The notes under the pieces are model-generated. The model was not told where the DNA came from, ran no database searches, and saw only the letters and a program-made list of their open reading frames with translations. From NCBI GenBank assembly GCA_903835685.1, contig CAILNX010000016.1, positions 62,001-126,000 on the forward strand: 64,000 bases of DNA, in the 5' to 3' direction. This document shows positions 44,292 through 51,747 of this stretch, piece by piece (within the stretch, counting starts at the first letter, position 1; every line of letters begins with the position of its first letter). Made by a program: the position numbers and the translations under genes. The DNA is from an uncultured delta proteobacterium (GTDB lineage: Bacteria; Desulfobacterota; Desulfovibrionia; Desulfovibrionales; Desulfovibrionaceae).

Positions 44292-44861
44292 TCAGATCAA
44301 AACGATGTTGTAGCCGTCGGCCTTGGCCAGGAGGCGGTTGGTGTGCTTGCGGAAGGTACTTTCGTCCCGGGTATTAATTTCCAGGTCGTGGCCCAGCCGT
44401 AGACTCCGGCCAGCTTCCCCTTTGGGTACTCCGGCGACACACACCATGACGTGCGCGATGATCGCCTCCTCAAATCCCTCCCGCCGAAGGTTGGCGCGGA
44501 TGACTTGGGTTGCCTTCCCCTCAAACAGCGCCCTCGGGACATGGACGGTGGGCCGGTTCTCGGCCACCCCCTTTCCCGCCTGCCCGGCACCCTGCGCCGT
44601 CTCGGCGGGAAAGGGGGTGGCCAGCATTTGGGCCGTGGCTGGGTCCCGGGCCTGAACTCGCGCCTCAAGCTCCTGGTGCTCAGACCACCGGGCTTGGAAG
44701 GCCTCAAAAGATTCCCCGGGGTGGCCATGATCTAGATGGGCGAGCTGCATGGCATCAGCCTCATGTTCCCACTGAGTCCATAAGGCATCCACCTCGGCAC
44801 TCTCAGCGGGGGTAATTTCCTCAATGTGCTGGTCGGACTCGGGAGGATAGACGGGGGCCAT
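44292..44861 (-). CDS. Hypothetical island protein
   Basis: 189 residues from ATG 44861 (CAGGAG nine bases upstream); ATG 44879 is an alternative. Acidic, helical N-terminal half (SAEVDALWTQWEHEADAM); the C-terminal half has strand-helix character (VHVPRALFEGKATQVIRANLRREGFEEAIIAHVMVC cut here by comment: key residues RALFEGK and GFEEAII). No family recognised. Transcribed toward the small regulators. Confidence 0.55.
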   Translation of the reverse strand: MAPVYPPESDQHIEEITPAESAEVDALWTQWEHEADAMQLAHLDHGHPGESFEAFQARWSEHQELEARVQARDPATAQMLATPFPAETAQGAGQAGKGVAENRPTVHVPRALFEGKATQVIRANLRREGFEEAIIAHVMVCVAGVPKGEAGRSLRLGHDLEINTRDESTFRKHTNRLLAKADGYNIVLI

Positions 44862-45087
44862 GGGCGGGGTCTCCTGCATCCTGCGGGGGTGGTGGAGAAA
44901 ACACCGGCCCCGCGCCATGCAGGATTTTTGGCATTGGCGAGGGGGATCAATCCTTCACCCGGGGCCGGTGAAGGAGAGTTATAGCACGGGAATGATGAAA
45001 TGGTGTTGCCCCTGCAATCCGCGCCCACTGGGAATTTCAAGGCGTCCAGCCCAAAGGGAACACCCCGGACTTCCTGGCCCTGAATCT

Positions 45088-45336
45088 TTAGGCCCGGCTC
45101 CGCGCTTCCTCGTATGACATAGGCCGGCCCATCTTCGCCGCGTAATCCCGGATGTCCTGGATGTCCGCCTCCAACCCTTCCCCGGACACGATCCCGGAGG
45201 TCGCGGAAGGCGGTGGCGATGCGCTGGTTGCGTTGGTGTCGGGCAGAATGAAGGTCCGATCCCTGGTCGGGTTCGGGTCCTTGGTCCCGTCGGGCAACTT
45301 CGGCCCCTTGTTCGGATGCAACTTGACTTGGCTCAT
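45088..45336 (-). CDS. Small hydrophilic island protein
   Basis: 82 residues with a good Shine-Dalgarno (AAGGAGA) before ATG 45336. Pro, Asp and Thr-rich first half, then an amphipathic helix (EADIQDIRDYAAKMG). No family recognised. Confidence 0.55.
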   Translation of the reverse strand: MSQVKLHPNKGPKLPDGTKDPNPTRDRTFILPDTNATSASPPPSATSGIVSGEGLEADIQDIRDYAAKMGRPMSYEEARSRA

Positions 45337-45473
45337 GGGGGATCTCCTTGCCCGGTATCTCAGGTGATAGGGCCAGGACCCTCACACACTCTTCATGTAT
45401 GGTTTGAAATTATCCCAATCCGGCGGGGTGTCAAGCCGTTGCCGGATTTGATCCTGACAACGGAAAAAGAAAA

Positions 45474-45489
45474 GGCGGCCGAAGCCGCC
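45474..45489 (-). terminator. Rho-independent terminator
   Basis: On the minus strand GGCGGC-TTCG-GCCGCC is followed by TTTTCTTTTT. The TTCG tetraloop gives a very stable stem. It ends the gene at 45515-45760. Confidence 0.88.
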
Positions 45490-45514
45490 ACCCTGCCGAG
45501 CCTTGCCGCTCTAT

Positions 45515-45760
45515 CTAAATGTCCTCAAACTCTCTGGGGTAGCGCTTCAATCGTTTCAGAACTCCGTCGGTTTTGACCCGATACACCGCCAGCACGCCGT
45601 TTACATTCGTGAGCACCACGTAGCTTTTCCCTTCAAGGGTGTGGGTTTGGGGCGGTGTGGGCTGGTCAATGCCGCCCGAACGAAACCAGGCGGTCAGGGC
45701 GCGCCTCCCTAAATCCCCATTACCTACGCCGAGACCGGGGGTCAATTTGGCCGTTTTCAT
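45515..45760 (-). CDS. Small basic island protein
   Basis: 81 residues from ATG 45760 with AAAGGAGG upstream. Beta-rich central part (KSYVVLTNVNGVLAVYRV) and a charged C-terminus (RLKRYPREFEDI). No family recognised. A strong terminator follows. Confidence 0.6.
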   Translation of the reverse strand: MKTAKLTPGLGVGNGDLGRRALTAWFRSGGIDQPTPPQTHTLEGKSYVVLTNVNGVLAVYRVKTDGVLKRLKRYPREFEDI

Positions 45761-45919
45761 AAATTCCTCCTTTATGGTGAGTCGTCCCAGATGCCAATGC
45801 CCGCTTCTCAAGCTGACATTGATAATCTAACCTTCCCCCGAAACGGGCGCAAGTGAAATTTTGCTAGGACAAGCTCTCATACAAAATTGCTGAAGGGGGG
45901 AGAGTAGGTCTGAATCTGC

Positions 45920-46258
45920 TTATTTTTTGTATCCACGTGCATCTTCAGGAGAGAAGAAAAAGCCGTAGCGGCTGCGGGCTTCGTAGTTTTCTGAGTTACT
46001 TACCCGTCCCTTTCTCCTGCCTGTTTCCCGAAGTTTTTTGACCGCCGATGGTTGCCTATTGCTGGCGTCGTCTACCTCGCGCCGTGAGTTTTGAATGGCG
46101 TGAGCCAGGCCCTCTTCCGTGAAGATGAGGGCGCCCCCGATCCGGGAGGCCCCCAACTCGTCAGCATGGCGATATACCCACGCCCGGCTCTTGCCCATCC
46201 GCCGGACTACCTCGGCCAGGGAAATGACCGTGAACGCTTCAGGCTTTGGAGTAGGCAA
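45920..46258 (-). CDS. Helix-turn-helix DNA-binding protein
   Basis: 112 residues from a TTG at 46258 (GGGAGA seven bases upstream). The N-terminal third is an AlpA/MerR-like helix-turn-helix (SLAEVVRRMGKSRAWVYRHADEL, GGALIFTEEGLAHAI) followed by a basic, disordered tail. Likely regulator or excisionase of the element. Confidence 0.66.
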   Translation of the reverse strand: MPTPKPEAFTVISLAEVVRRMGKSRAWVYRHADELGASRIGGALIFTEEGLAHAIQNSRREVDDASNRQPSAVKKLRETGRRKGRVSNSENYEARSRYGFFFSPEDARGYKK

Positions 46259-46276
46259 GGAACATCTCCCGGGAGT

Positions 46277-46645
46277 TCATGCATTCGGGTTTCGTGGCCG
46301 CACCGTCGGGGGGAACCCATTTAGGCGAATTGAGTATGCGGACTTCGCTCTACCTGTCAAACCGCTTGAGCCGTGTTCCGAGCTGTGGTTTTCCGGGGTC
46401 AATTTGTCGCCAATGTAGCCGCTCTCAACCGTCGCAGGCTGGGCGGTTTCGGGGGGTGACTCATTTGAATCATGCAGCTTCCGCGTGACCCGATTTCGCA
46501 TCGTATGCGGGCTGACCTTCGCTTCAAAAATCCGCTCGATCTCCCGGCCGATTGCGCGCAAGCTCTTGCCTGAGTCGCCACGCTCGGCCAGCTCTTCAGT
46601 GATCCGTTGCTCGACCCAAATTTGACAGGCTTCGTTCAAAGCCAT
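46277..46645 (-). CDS. Putative helix-turn-helix island protein
   Basis: 122 residues from ATG 46645 with a strong AAAGGAGG. The first 60 residues (EACQIWVEQRITEELAERG, SLRAIGREIERIFEAK, SPHTMRNRVTRKL) have the pattern of a helix-turn-helix with a recognition helix near 50. The remainder is polar. First gene of the minus-strand block next to the tRNA, where satellite early regulators usually lie. Its ribosome-binding site lies in a 31-bp tandem duplication. Confidence 0.6.
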   Translation of the reverse strand: MALNEACQIWVEQRITEELAERGDSGKSLRAIGREIERIFEAKVSPHTMRNRVTRKLHDSNESPPETAQPATVESGYIGDKLTPENHSSEHGSSGLTGRAKSAYSIRLNGFPPTVRPRNPNA

Positions 46646-46649
46646 GGGA

Positions 46650-46711
46650 CCTCCTTTGAAGAAGGCCCAGTTGACCGATTCCTCCTTTGAAGAAGGCCCA
46701 GTTGACCGATT
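46650..46711. repeat. 31-bp perfect tandem duplication upstream of the first island gene
   Basis: 46650-46680 and 46681-46711 are identical. Each unit contains CCTCCTTT, which on the minus strand is an AAAGGAGG ribosome-binding site; only the left unit sits at the right distance from ATG 46645. Recent duplication by slippage. Confidence 0.92.
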
Positions 46712-47089
46712 CCAGAAGTCGGGGGCCGGGGGATCATGGGGGCGACGCGCTAGGCGGGCATGTGGGCCATTCCCCCGGCTTCTCATGGACTCGCACATGG
46801 CCCGCCGGGGAAATGGCTCACATGCCCCGTGGGACCCCCTCACGGCGATTCCTGCATAAAACCAGCGGGGAAGGGACCCCATGGGCCAGGGGACCTGCTT
46901 CTGAAACGTGTTTTTTGAAAATCCTGTGGCCCTGGGGGCGGGACTCCCCGTCCAAGAATCAGCGGATGGTATCGGAGGTGTATACCCCTCGAAAAGACCC
47001 CCACCCCCATCCCGGCGCGTGCATCCGCTCGGAAGTCTCTGGCCATGGTATCGGCTTGCCCAGGAGGCGAGGGAGAGGGGGCCGGAAAC

Positions 47090-47116
47090 AAAAGTGGTGG
47101 GAAAGTGGTGGGATTT
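47090..47116 (+). repeat. 27-bp arm-type repeat, right copy
   Basis: Identical to 38588-38614 and in the same orientation, 68 bp inside the tRNA-side att site. Paired positions near both ends suit integrase arm or Xis binding. Confidence 0.75.
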
Positions 47117-47135
47117 CCAGTCTGACCAAAAACAA

Positions 47136-47174
47136 AGGGACTCACGGCCCGGTCATGTTGTGCCGCAAGTCCCT
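47136..47174 (-). terminator. Terminator downstream of tRNA-Leu
   Basis: On the minus strand AGGGACT, inner GCGGC with GCCGT, and AGTCCCT form a hairpin followed by TTGTTTTT. It starts ten bases after the tRNA 3' end. It was presumably brought in by the element, replacing the one now stranded beyond attL. Confidence 0.72.
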
Positions 47175-47183
47175 GTATTTCCT

Positions 47184-47270
47184 TGGTGCCGGGAGCGAGA
47201 CTCGAACTCGCAAGAGGTTGCCCCCGGTGGATTTTGAGTCCACTGCGTCTACCAATTCCACCATCCCGGC
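47184..47270 (-). tRNA. tRNA-Leu (anticodon CAA)
   Basis: 87 nt including an encoded CCA. Acceptor GCCGGGA pairs with TCCCGGC, the D arm is intact, the anticodon loop CTCAAAA in a GTGGA/TCCAC stem gives CAA, a long class II variable arm follows and the T loop contains GTTCGAGTC. Reads UUG. Its 3' part is the attachment site of the 8.8-kb element. Confidence 0.97.
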
Positions 47271-47381
47271 AGGGAGGGGACATCTTTAAGAGATGCCCCC
47301 CATCCTGTCAAGCCGGGCCATGGGCTGGGCCGGGCGAATCAGGATTGGCCAATCAGGGCCGGACCAATCAGGGCTGGCCAG

Positions 47382-48176
47382 TCAGGACTGTACAGAATCC
47401 TTTTGTCCGCGCGCCAGCAGCCAGCCGCCGATCAGGATCATGGGCAGGCAGAGGATCTGGCCCATGGTCATCCAGCCAAACAGCACGTACCCGAGCTGGG
47501 CGTCCGGGTTGCGCACGAACTCCACGCAAAAGCGGAACAGCCCGTAGAAGAGCAGGAACACCCCGAGCACCGCGCCCCGGGGCCGCTCCTTTCCGGAGTA
47601 GATCCAGGTGATGCAGAACAGGACCAGGCCCTCCAGAAAGCATTCGTAGAGCTGGGACGGATGCCGGGGCATAAACCCGGCCGCCGGGTCCGGGAAGACC
47701 ATGCCCCAGGACACGGTGGTCTCTCGGCCCCAGAGTTCGCCGTTGATGAAATTGCCGATGCGGCCGAAGAACAGGCCCGGAGGGGCCAGGGGGGCCACGA
47801 AGTCACTGATGCCCAGGAACCCGCGCCCGGTGCGCCGCCCGTGCCAGATGGCCGCCAGGGCCATGCCCAGCATGCCCCCGTGAAAGGACATCCCGCCCTT
47901 CCACACCGCCACGATGTCCACCAGATGATTCATGAAATACACGGGATCGTAGAAGAGGACGTAGCCCAGCCTGGCCCCCACCACCAGGCCGAAGATGAGC
48001 GCGGTGAGCAGGTCGTCCATTTCCTGGCCGGGCATGGCGATCCAGGGCTTCTTGCAGCGCGCGCGGCCCAAGGCCCAGGCCAGGCAGAAGCCCACCACGT
48101 ACATCAGCCCGTACCAATGTATTTCCAGAGGCCCCAGGCGCAGGGCCACGGTATCGAAAACCGGCAGAACGATCAT
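47382..48176 (-). CDS. lgt: Prolipoprotein diacylglyceryl transferase
   Basis: 264 residues, polytopic (about seven spans). Family signature FFGRIGNFINGELWGR near residue 136-151 and the conserved SFHGGMLG near 97. It transfers diacylglycerol from phosphatidylglycerol to the lipobox Cys of prolipoproteins in the inner membrane, the first step of lipoprotein maturation. Length is normal. It is separated from the tRNA-Leu by about 110 bp and is core genome. Confidence 0.96.
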   Translation of the reverse strand: MIVLPVFDTVALRLGPLEIHWYGLMYVVGFCLAWALGRARCKKPWIAMPGQEMDDLLTALIFGLVVGARLGYVLFYDPVYFMNHLVDIVAVWKGGMSFHGGMLGMALAAIWHGRRTGRGFLGISDFVAPLAPPGLFFGRIGNFINGELWGRETTVSWGMVFPDPAAGFMPRHPSQLYECFLEGLVLFCITWIYSGKERPRGAVLGVFLLFYGLFRFCVEFVRNPDAQLGYVLFGWMTMGQILCLPMILIGGWLLARGQKDSVQS

Positions 48177-48357
48177 AGTCCCTCTTTGTTTTTTGTCCGA
48201 ACCCGGCTATGGTCATATTACCGGGAGCAAAAGGTCTTTCCTTTTTCGCACCCGGTTATAAGGACGCCCCGCACATTCCTTTCCGCTCCTGGTCATAAGA
48301 CCCGGCCGGGCCGGAATCAACCTTCTTTTTCGTGGCGACCTGGTCACGCGAGGCAGC

Positions 48358-49104
48358 ATGGCGAGAGAGACCCCGGAAATCGACATCCTGGAAATGCCCG
48401 TGGAGGGGCTGGCCGCCTACTGGCTGTCCATCAAGCGGCTCCTGGACAAGAAAAGCGCCACGGTCATCGACGAGGAGCGCTCCCACACCAAGGAGCCGTA
48501 CATCAAGTACCTGCTGGAGACCGGGTTTTCCACCATGCCCCCGGCCCAGGCCCGGGAGCTCATGCTGGCCCGGGCCGAGACCCTGCTCATCGAATACGAC
48601 CGCAAGCTGGCCATGATGCGCCTGGCCATCCTGGCCGTGGCCGGAGGCGAAAATCCCCGGCTGACGTTTTTGCGCATGCAGTCCCGCTATTCCCTGCCGC
48701 CCATGGCCGAGCGCCAGGCCTTTGACCTGGCCGGGGAGCTGGTCAGCTCGCTCAAGGACTCGGCCTTTGCCACCAAAAGCCTGTTCGTGGTGGACCACAA
48801 GCAGAAACCCGACCAGCTCCTGGTCCGGCTCCTGGCCGCGCTCATCCTGGCCCGGCGCGAGGGCCGCGAAATCCTGGCCCCCCTGCTCACGGCGGCCACG
48901 TCCACCTATTTCGCCGAATGCTTAAGCCTGGTCCTGGACAACCTGGAAGTCCCGTTCATCCGCGCCCACGCCCACCACCTGGCCCGGGCCATCCTGGCCG
49001 ACACCCGCCGCAAGATGATCATGGCTGCGGACATGTGCCTGGCCATCCAGGCCCGCCAGACCTACGAGTACATCTTCATGATCGCCAAGGCGTATTTGGC
49101 TTAG
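48358..49104 (+). CDS. Hypothetical alpha-helical protein
   Basis: 248 residues, helical, no signal peptide or membrane span. Segments ARELMLARAETLLIEYDRKLAMMRLAI-like helices (key residues LIEYDRK) and FVVDHKQKPDQLLVRLLAAL are distinctive but match no family I know. High third-position GC fits core genes. Convergent with the HEPN/MNT pair, overlapping the MNT stop by four bases. The ribosome-binding site is weak. Confidence 0.62.
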   Translation: MARETPEIDILEMPVEGLAAYWLSIKRLLDKKSATVIDEERSHTKEPYIKYLLETGFSTMPPAQARELMLARAETLLIEYDRKLAMMRLAILAVAGGENPRLTFLRMQSRYSLPPMAERQAFDLAGELVSSLKDSAFATKSLFVVDHKQKPDQLLVRLLAALILARREGREILAPLLTAATSTYFAECLSLVLDNLEVPFIRAHAHHLARAILADTRRKMIMAADMCLAIQARQTYEYIFMIAKAYLA

Positions 49105-49415
49105 AGGCCGCCCGGGCCTTGGGCCTCAAAGACCACCACGCCCACGCGCCGGATGTGCTCCAGCAACGGGGCGTGGGTCACGTCGGCCAGGGCCTTGAGG
49201 TCAAAGACATAGGGCAGGGGCAGGTCGTTCAGTTCCAAGGCGATGGCCTCGGCCTGGAATTCCGTGAGGTTCCCGTCCAGGGCCAGATCGATGTCCGAAG
49301 AAGCCTCGGCCGTTCCCTTGGCCCGGGACCCGAAGAGCACGGCCCGCCGCACGGCCGGATGCCGCCGGAGTACCGCAGCCAGGGTCTCCTGGACCCCGGG
49401 AGGAAGCCCGGTCAA
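49101..49415 (-). CDS. MNT-domain nucleotidyltransferase (antitoxin-like)
   Basis: 104 residues from TTG 49415, which overlaps the HEPN stop by four bases. Minimal nucleotidyltransferase with GSxxxGTxxxxSDxD: LFGSRAKGTAEASSDIDLAL near residue 25-44, then FDLKAL. In HEPN/MNT pairs the MNT protein transfers AMP to the HEPN toxin to silence it. A longer upstream in-frame start is possible but would be embedded in the HEPN gene. Confidence 0.82.
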   Translation of the reverse strand: MTGLPPGVQETLAAVLRRHPAVRRAVLFGSRAKGTAEASSDIDLALDGNLTEFQAEAIALELNDLPLPYVFDLKALADVTHAPLLEHIRRVGVVVFEAQGPGGL

Positions 49416-49828
49416 TGAGCCGCCCGGGACAGGAACCACTGGCGCAGTTCCCGCATGGCCGAGAGATACCGCGTGGCCAGGGCCAGGGTCACAACGTCCA
49501 CGGCCCCGGCGTCGTAGCGGTGGGACAGGAGGTTGCGATGGACCAGCATGTCCATCCACACCTCCCCGTCCGGAATGACCCGGGCCTGCCAGGCGGCCGC
49601 GACCACGGACTTGGGCGTCACGGTCTCCAGGCGGCTGCCGCTCTCTTCCAGGTAGTCCTTCATGGTCTTCCAGGCCAGCTCCACCGTGAACTCGAAGCGC
49701 TGCATGAGCCCTTCCTTCTCCAACTGGGAAAGGACCTCCGGGCCTCGGGCCAGGGCTTCCTCCACCAGGCTCACGGCCTTGTCGTAGTTCTGAAAACGCT
49801 GCTTCCAGCGGATGTCGGGGGAGGACAT
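49412..49828 (-). CDS. HEPN-domain protein (nucleotidyltransferase substrate-binding, HI0074 type)
   Basis: 138 residues from ATG 49828. Matches the HI0074/substrate-binding HEPN family: RWKQRFQNYDKAVSLVEEAL at the start, QRFEFTVELAWKTMKDYL, then RNLLSHRYD, which carries the RNxxxH nuclease motif of HEPN toxins. Paired with MNT it forms a HEPN/MNT module acting as toxin-antitoxin. Its usual targets are tRNAs or mRNA; none can be inferred here. Confidence 0.87.
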   Translation of the reverse strand: MSSPDIRWKQRFQNYDKAVSLVEEALARGPEVLSQLEKEGLMQRFEFTVELAWKTMKDYLEESGSRLETVTPKSVVAAAWQARVIPDGEVWMDMLVHRNLLSHRYDAGAVDVVTLALATRYLSAMRELRQWFLSRAAH

Positions 49829-49938
49829 GGGACGTGCCCCTGTGGTTGTATCGCCGGAGCGGGATGCGCCGGGCCGCCTGGGCTTGTGTGTAGCCGAGGG
49901 AGGGGGCGGGAGGCAAGGGGACCTTGCCCCTGATTCTC

Positions 49939-51333
49939 CTACTCCCCCACTCCCCTCATCCACCCAGCCGCCGCCCCCACGAAATTCGGAGCCCACTCCG
50001 GCACGCCCAGCGCATGAATATGCGTGTAGGCCGCGTACGTATTTCCCGCCAAAATGCCGTCCCGGCCGTTACGCAGGCCGTTGCCCTTGGACAGGGTCAG
50101 CACCGTGGCCTGGGGCAGGTCGCCTAAGACGCAGCGGGAATAGTGGAACTCGTGCCCGCGTATGTGCGTGCCCAGGGTGAAAAAGGGATTGGCCGTGGCG
50201 ACCTCGGCCTCCACGTAACCCAGGCCCTGGGGCCTTGCGCACAGCTCCGTGCTCAGGTCGAACACCCCGGCCATGGGATACTCGGTCCCCTCCACCGTGA
50301 GGCTTTTGCACAGGTACATGAACCCCCCGCACTCGGCGTAGATGGGCAGGCCTTGGCCCGACAGCGCCCGCACCCGCTCGCGCACGGCCCGGTTTTCAGC
50401 CAGGGCCGCGGCCTGGGTCTCGGGGAACCCGCCGCCCAGGTACAGCCCGTGGATCTCCGGCCAGGGCTCCGGGCTGACCAGGGACAGCTCGATAAGCTCG
50501 GCCCCGGCCCGGGACAGGGCTTCCAGGTTCTCGGGATAGTAGAACCACAGGGCCGCGTCCCGGATGTACCCGATGCGTGGGGCCGTGCCGCCTGACAGGG
50601 CCTCCGGGCCAGGCCAGCGCACCGGGCCGGGCGCGAGGTCCGGGGCCGTCCTGGCCAGGCTTAAGGCCAGGTCCAGGTCCAGCCAGTCCTTGGCCAGGGC
50701 GGCCAGGCTGTCCAGCATGGGGGCCAGGCCGGTGAACTCGCGGTTGGAGATGAGCCCCATGTGCCGCTCGGGAATGGGGTTCTCCGCGATCTTGGGCAGC
50801 ATGCCCACCACCGGCACGTCCGTGTAGGTCTCCATGGCCGATTTGAGCACCGAGCGGTGCCGCTCCCCGGCCGTGCGGTTGAGCACCACCCCGGCCAGGT
50901 TCAGCCCGGGCTCGAAATTCGTGCAGCCCTGGACCAGGGCGGCCACGGTGCGGGTCATCTTGGTGCAGTCGATGACCAGGACCACCGGCGCGCTCACGAT
51001 GCGGGCCAGTTCGGCCGAGGAAAAAGACCCTTCGGTGTCCTTGCCGTCGAACAGCCCCCGGTTGCCCTCGATGAGGCCGAGGTCGCAGTCGGCCATGCGC
51101 TCGGCCAACAGCGGCACGACCTGGTCCCTGGGGAACATGAAGGGGTCCAGGTTCACGGCCTCGCGCCCGGCGGCCAGGCCCAGCCAGACCGCGTCGATGT
51201 AGTCCGGGCCTTTCTTGAACGGCCGCACGGCCAAGCCCTGACGGACCCAGGCCTGGGCCAGGGCCAGGCTGACGATGGTCTTGCCCGATCCGCCGGACAG
51301 CCCGGCGATCATGAGACGGGGGAAGTTGGACAT
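49939..51333 (-). CDS. dsrN: CbiA/CobB-type glutamine amidotransferase of the dsr operon (DsrN)
   Basis: 464 residues from the ATG that gives FPRLMIAGLSGGSGKT directly; longer starts at 51345 or 51369 run into the dsrD terminator. N-terminal P-loop (GLSGGSGKT), KKGPDYID, then a class I GATase domain with the catalytic Cys in YAECGGFMYL (about 315-325) and His in HEFHYS. The homologue in dsr operons is DsrN, thought to amidate siroheme to siroamide for sulfite reductase; the other known role is cobyrinate a,c-diamide synthesis. Downstream of dsrD on the same strand. No clear ribosome-binding site. Confidence 0.9.
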   Translation of the reverse strand: MSNFPRLMIAGLSGGSGKTIVSLALAQAWVRQGLAVRPFKKGPDYIDAVWLGLAAGREAVNLDPFMFPRDQVVPLLAERMADCDLGLIEGNRGLFDGKDTEGSFSSAELARIVSAPVVLVIDCTKMTRTVAALVQGCTNFEPGLNLAGVVLNRTAGERHRSVLKSAMETYTDVPVVGMLPKIAENPIPERHMGLISNREFTGLAPMLDSLAALAKDWLDLDLALSLARTAPDLAPGPVRWPGPEALSGGTAPRIGYIRDAALWFYYPENLEALSRAGAELIELSLVSPEPWPEIHGLYLGGGFPETQAAALAENRAVRERVRALSGQGLPIYAECGGFMYLCKSLTVEGTEYPMAGVFDLSTELCARPQGLGYVEAEVATANPFFTLGTHIRGHEFHYSRCVLGDLPQATVLTLSKGNGLRNGRDGILAGNTYAAYTHIHALGVPEWAPNFVGAAAGWMRGVGE

Positions 51334-51375
51334 GGAGGGATGCATAATGGGAAACAGGGCCAGGGGCAAGGCCGT

Positions 51376-51409
51376 AAAAAAAACCCTGCCCGATTGCTCG
51401 GGCAGGGTT
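51376..51409 (-). terminator. Terminator after dsrD
   Basis: A 12-bp perfect stem (AACCCTGCCCGA with TCGGGCAGGGTT, loop TTGC on the plus strand) followed on the minus strand by eight T. It separates dsrABD from dsrN, which may depend on read-through or its own promoter. Confidence 0.9.
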
Positions 51410-51435
51410 CACGAGGACCGTATCGGAAAATCGGC

Positions 51436-51684
51436 CTAGTCTTCGTGCTCGGCCGCAGCCTGCTTGCCAGCCCCTTTCAGGCCGTACAAGGTGGTGCTGC
51501 CGCTGGACCAGTAGATCATGATTTCCTCGGCCACCATCTGGTTCAGGATCTTCTTCACGTCGCGCTGCTTCTCTTCCGGGAACACGCCGCAGAGGTCGTT
51601 GAAGTAGAACTTGGACTTGGTCTTGGACTTGGATTCCACGAACTCGACGATCTTGGCTTTGGCGTCGTCATATACGAGAGCCAT
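51436..51684 (-). CDS. dsrD: Dissimilatory sulfite reductase D
   Basis: 82 residues, winged-helix fold, with the family's YDDAKAKIVEFVESKSKTKSKFYF, PEEKQRDVKKILNQM and YWSSGSTTLYGLKG segments. DsrD accompanies dsrAB in sulfate reducers and stimulates DsrAB activity rather than acting as an ordinary repressor. It follows dsrB by 64 bp. A strong terminator lies 27 bp after the stop. Confidence 0.97.
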   Translation of the reverse strand: MALVYDDAKAKIVEFVESKSKTKSKFYFNDLCGVFPEEKQRDVKKILNQMVAEEIMIYWSSGSTTLYGLKGAGKQAAAEHED

Positions 51685-51747
51685 GGTGAACCCCTTTTGT
51701 TGAAAACGGGGCGCGGGATGTTCCCGCGCCCCGTGGGTTAAGGCTTC

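Larger units (their letters stand above)
38416..47241. mobile_element. 8.8-kb integrated satellite-like element at tRNA-Leu
   Basis: The element is bracketed by a 58-bp exact direct repeat, one copy being the 3' part of intact tRNA-Leu. From left to right: attL, arm-type repeat, tyrosine integrase, short ORFs, iteron-like field, then a minus-strand block of a prim-pol/helicase, Cys-rich protein, helix-turn-helix proteins and small unknowns, then a second arm-type repeat and the tRNA. There are no capsid, tail, packaging, relaxase or conjugation genes. Content fits a P4-like phage satellite or a replicating integrative island (inference). Confidence 0.85.

Noticed and set aside
49939-51333. 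Ordinary cobalamin-pathway cbiA
   Set aside because: The sequence family is the same, but placement directly after dsrABD favours the siroheme-amidating DsrN role. I kept the alternative in the annotation rather than as the main call.
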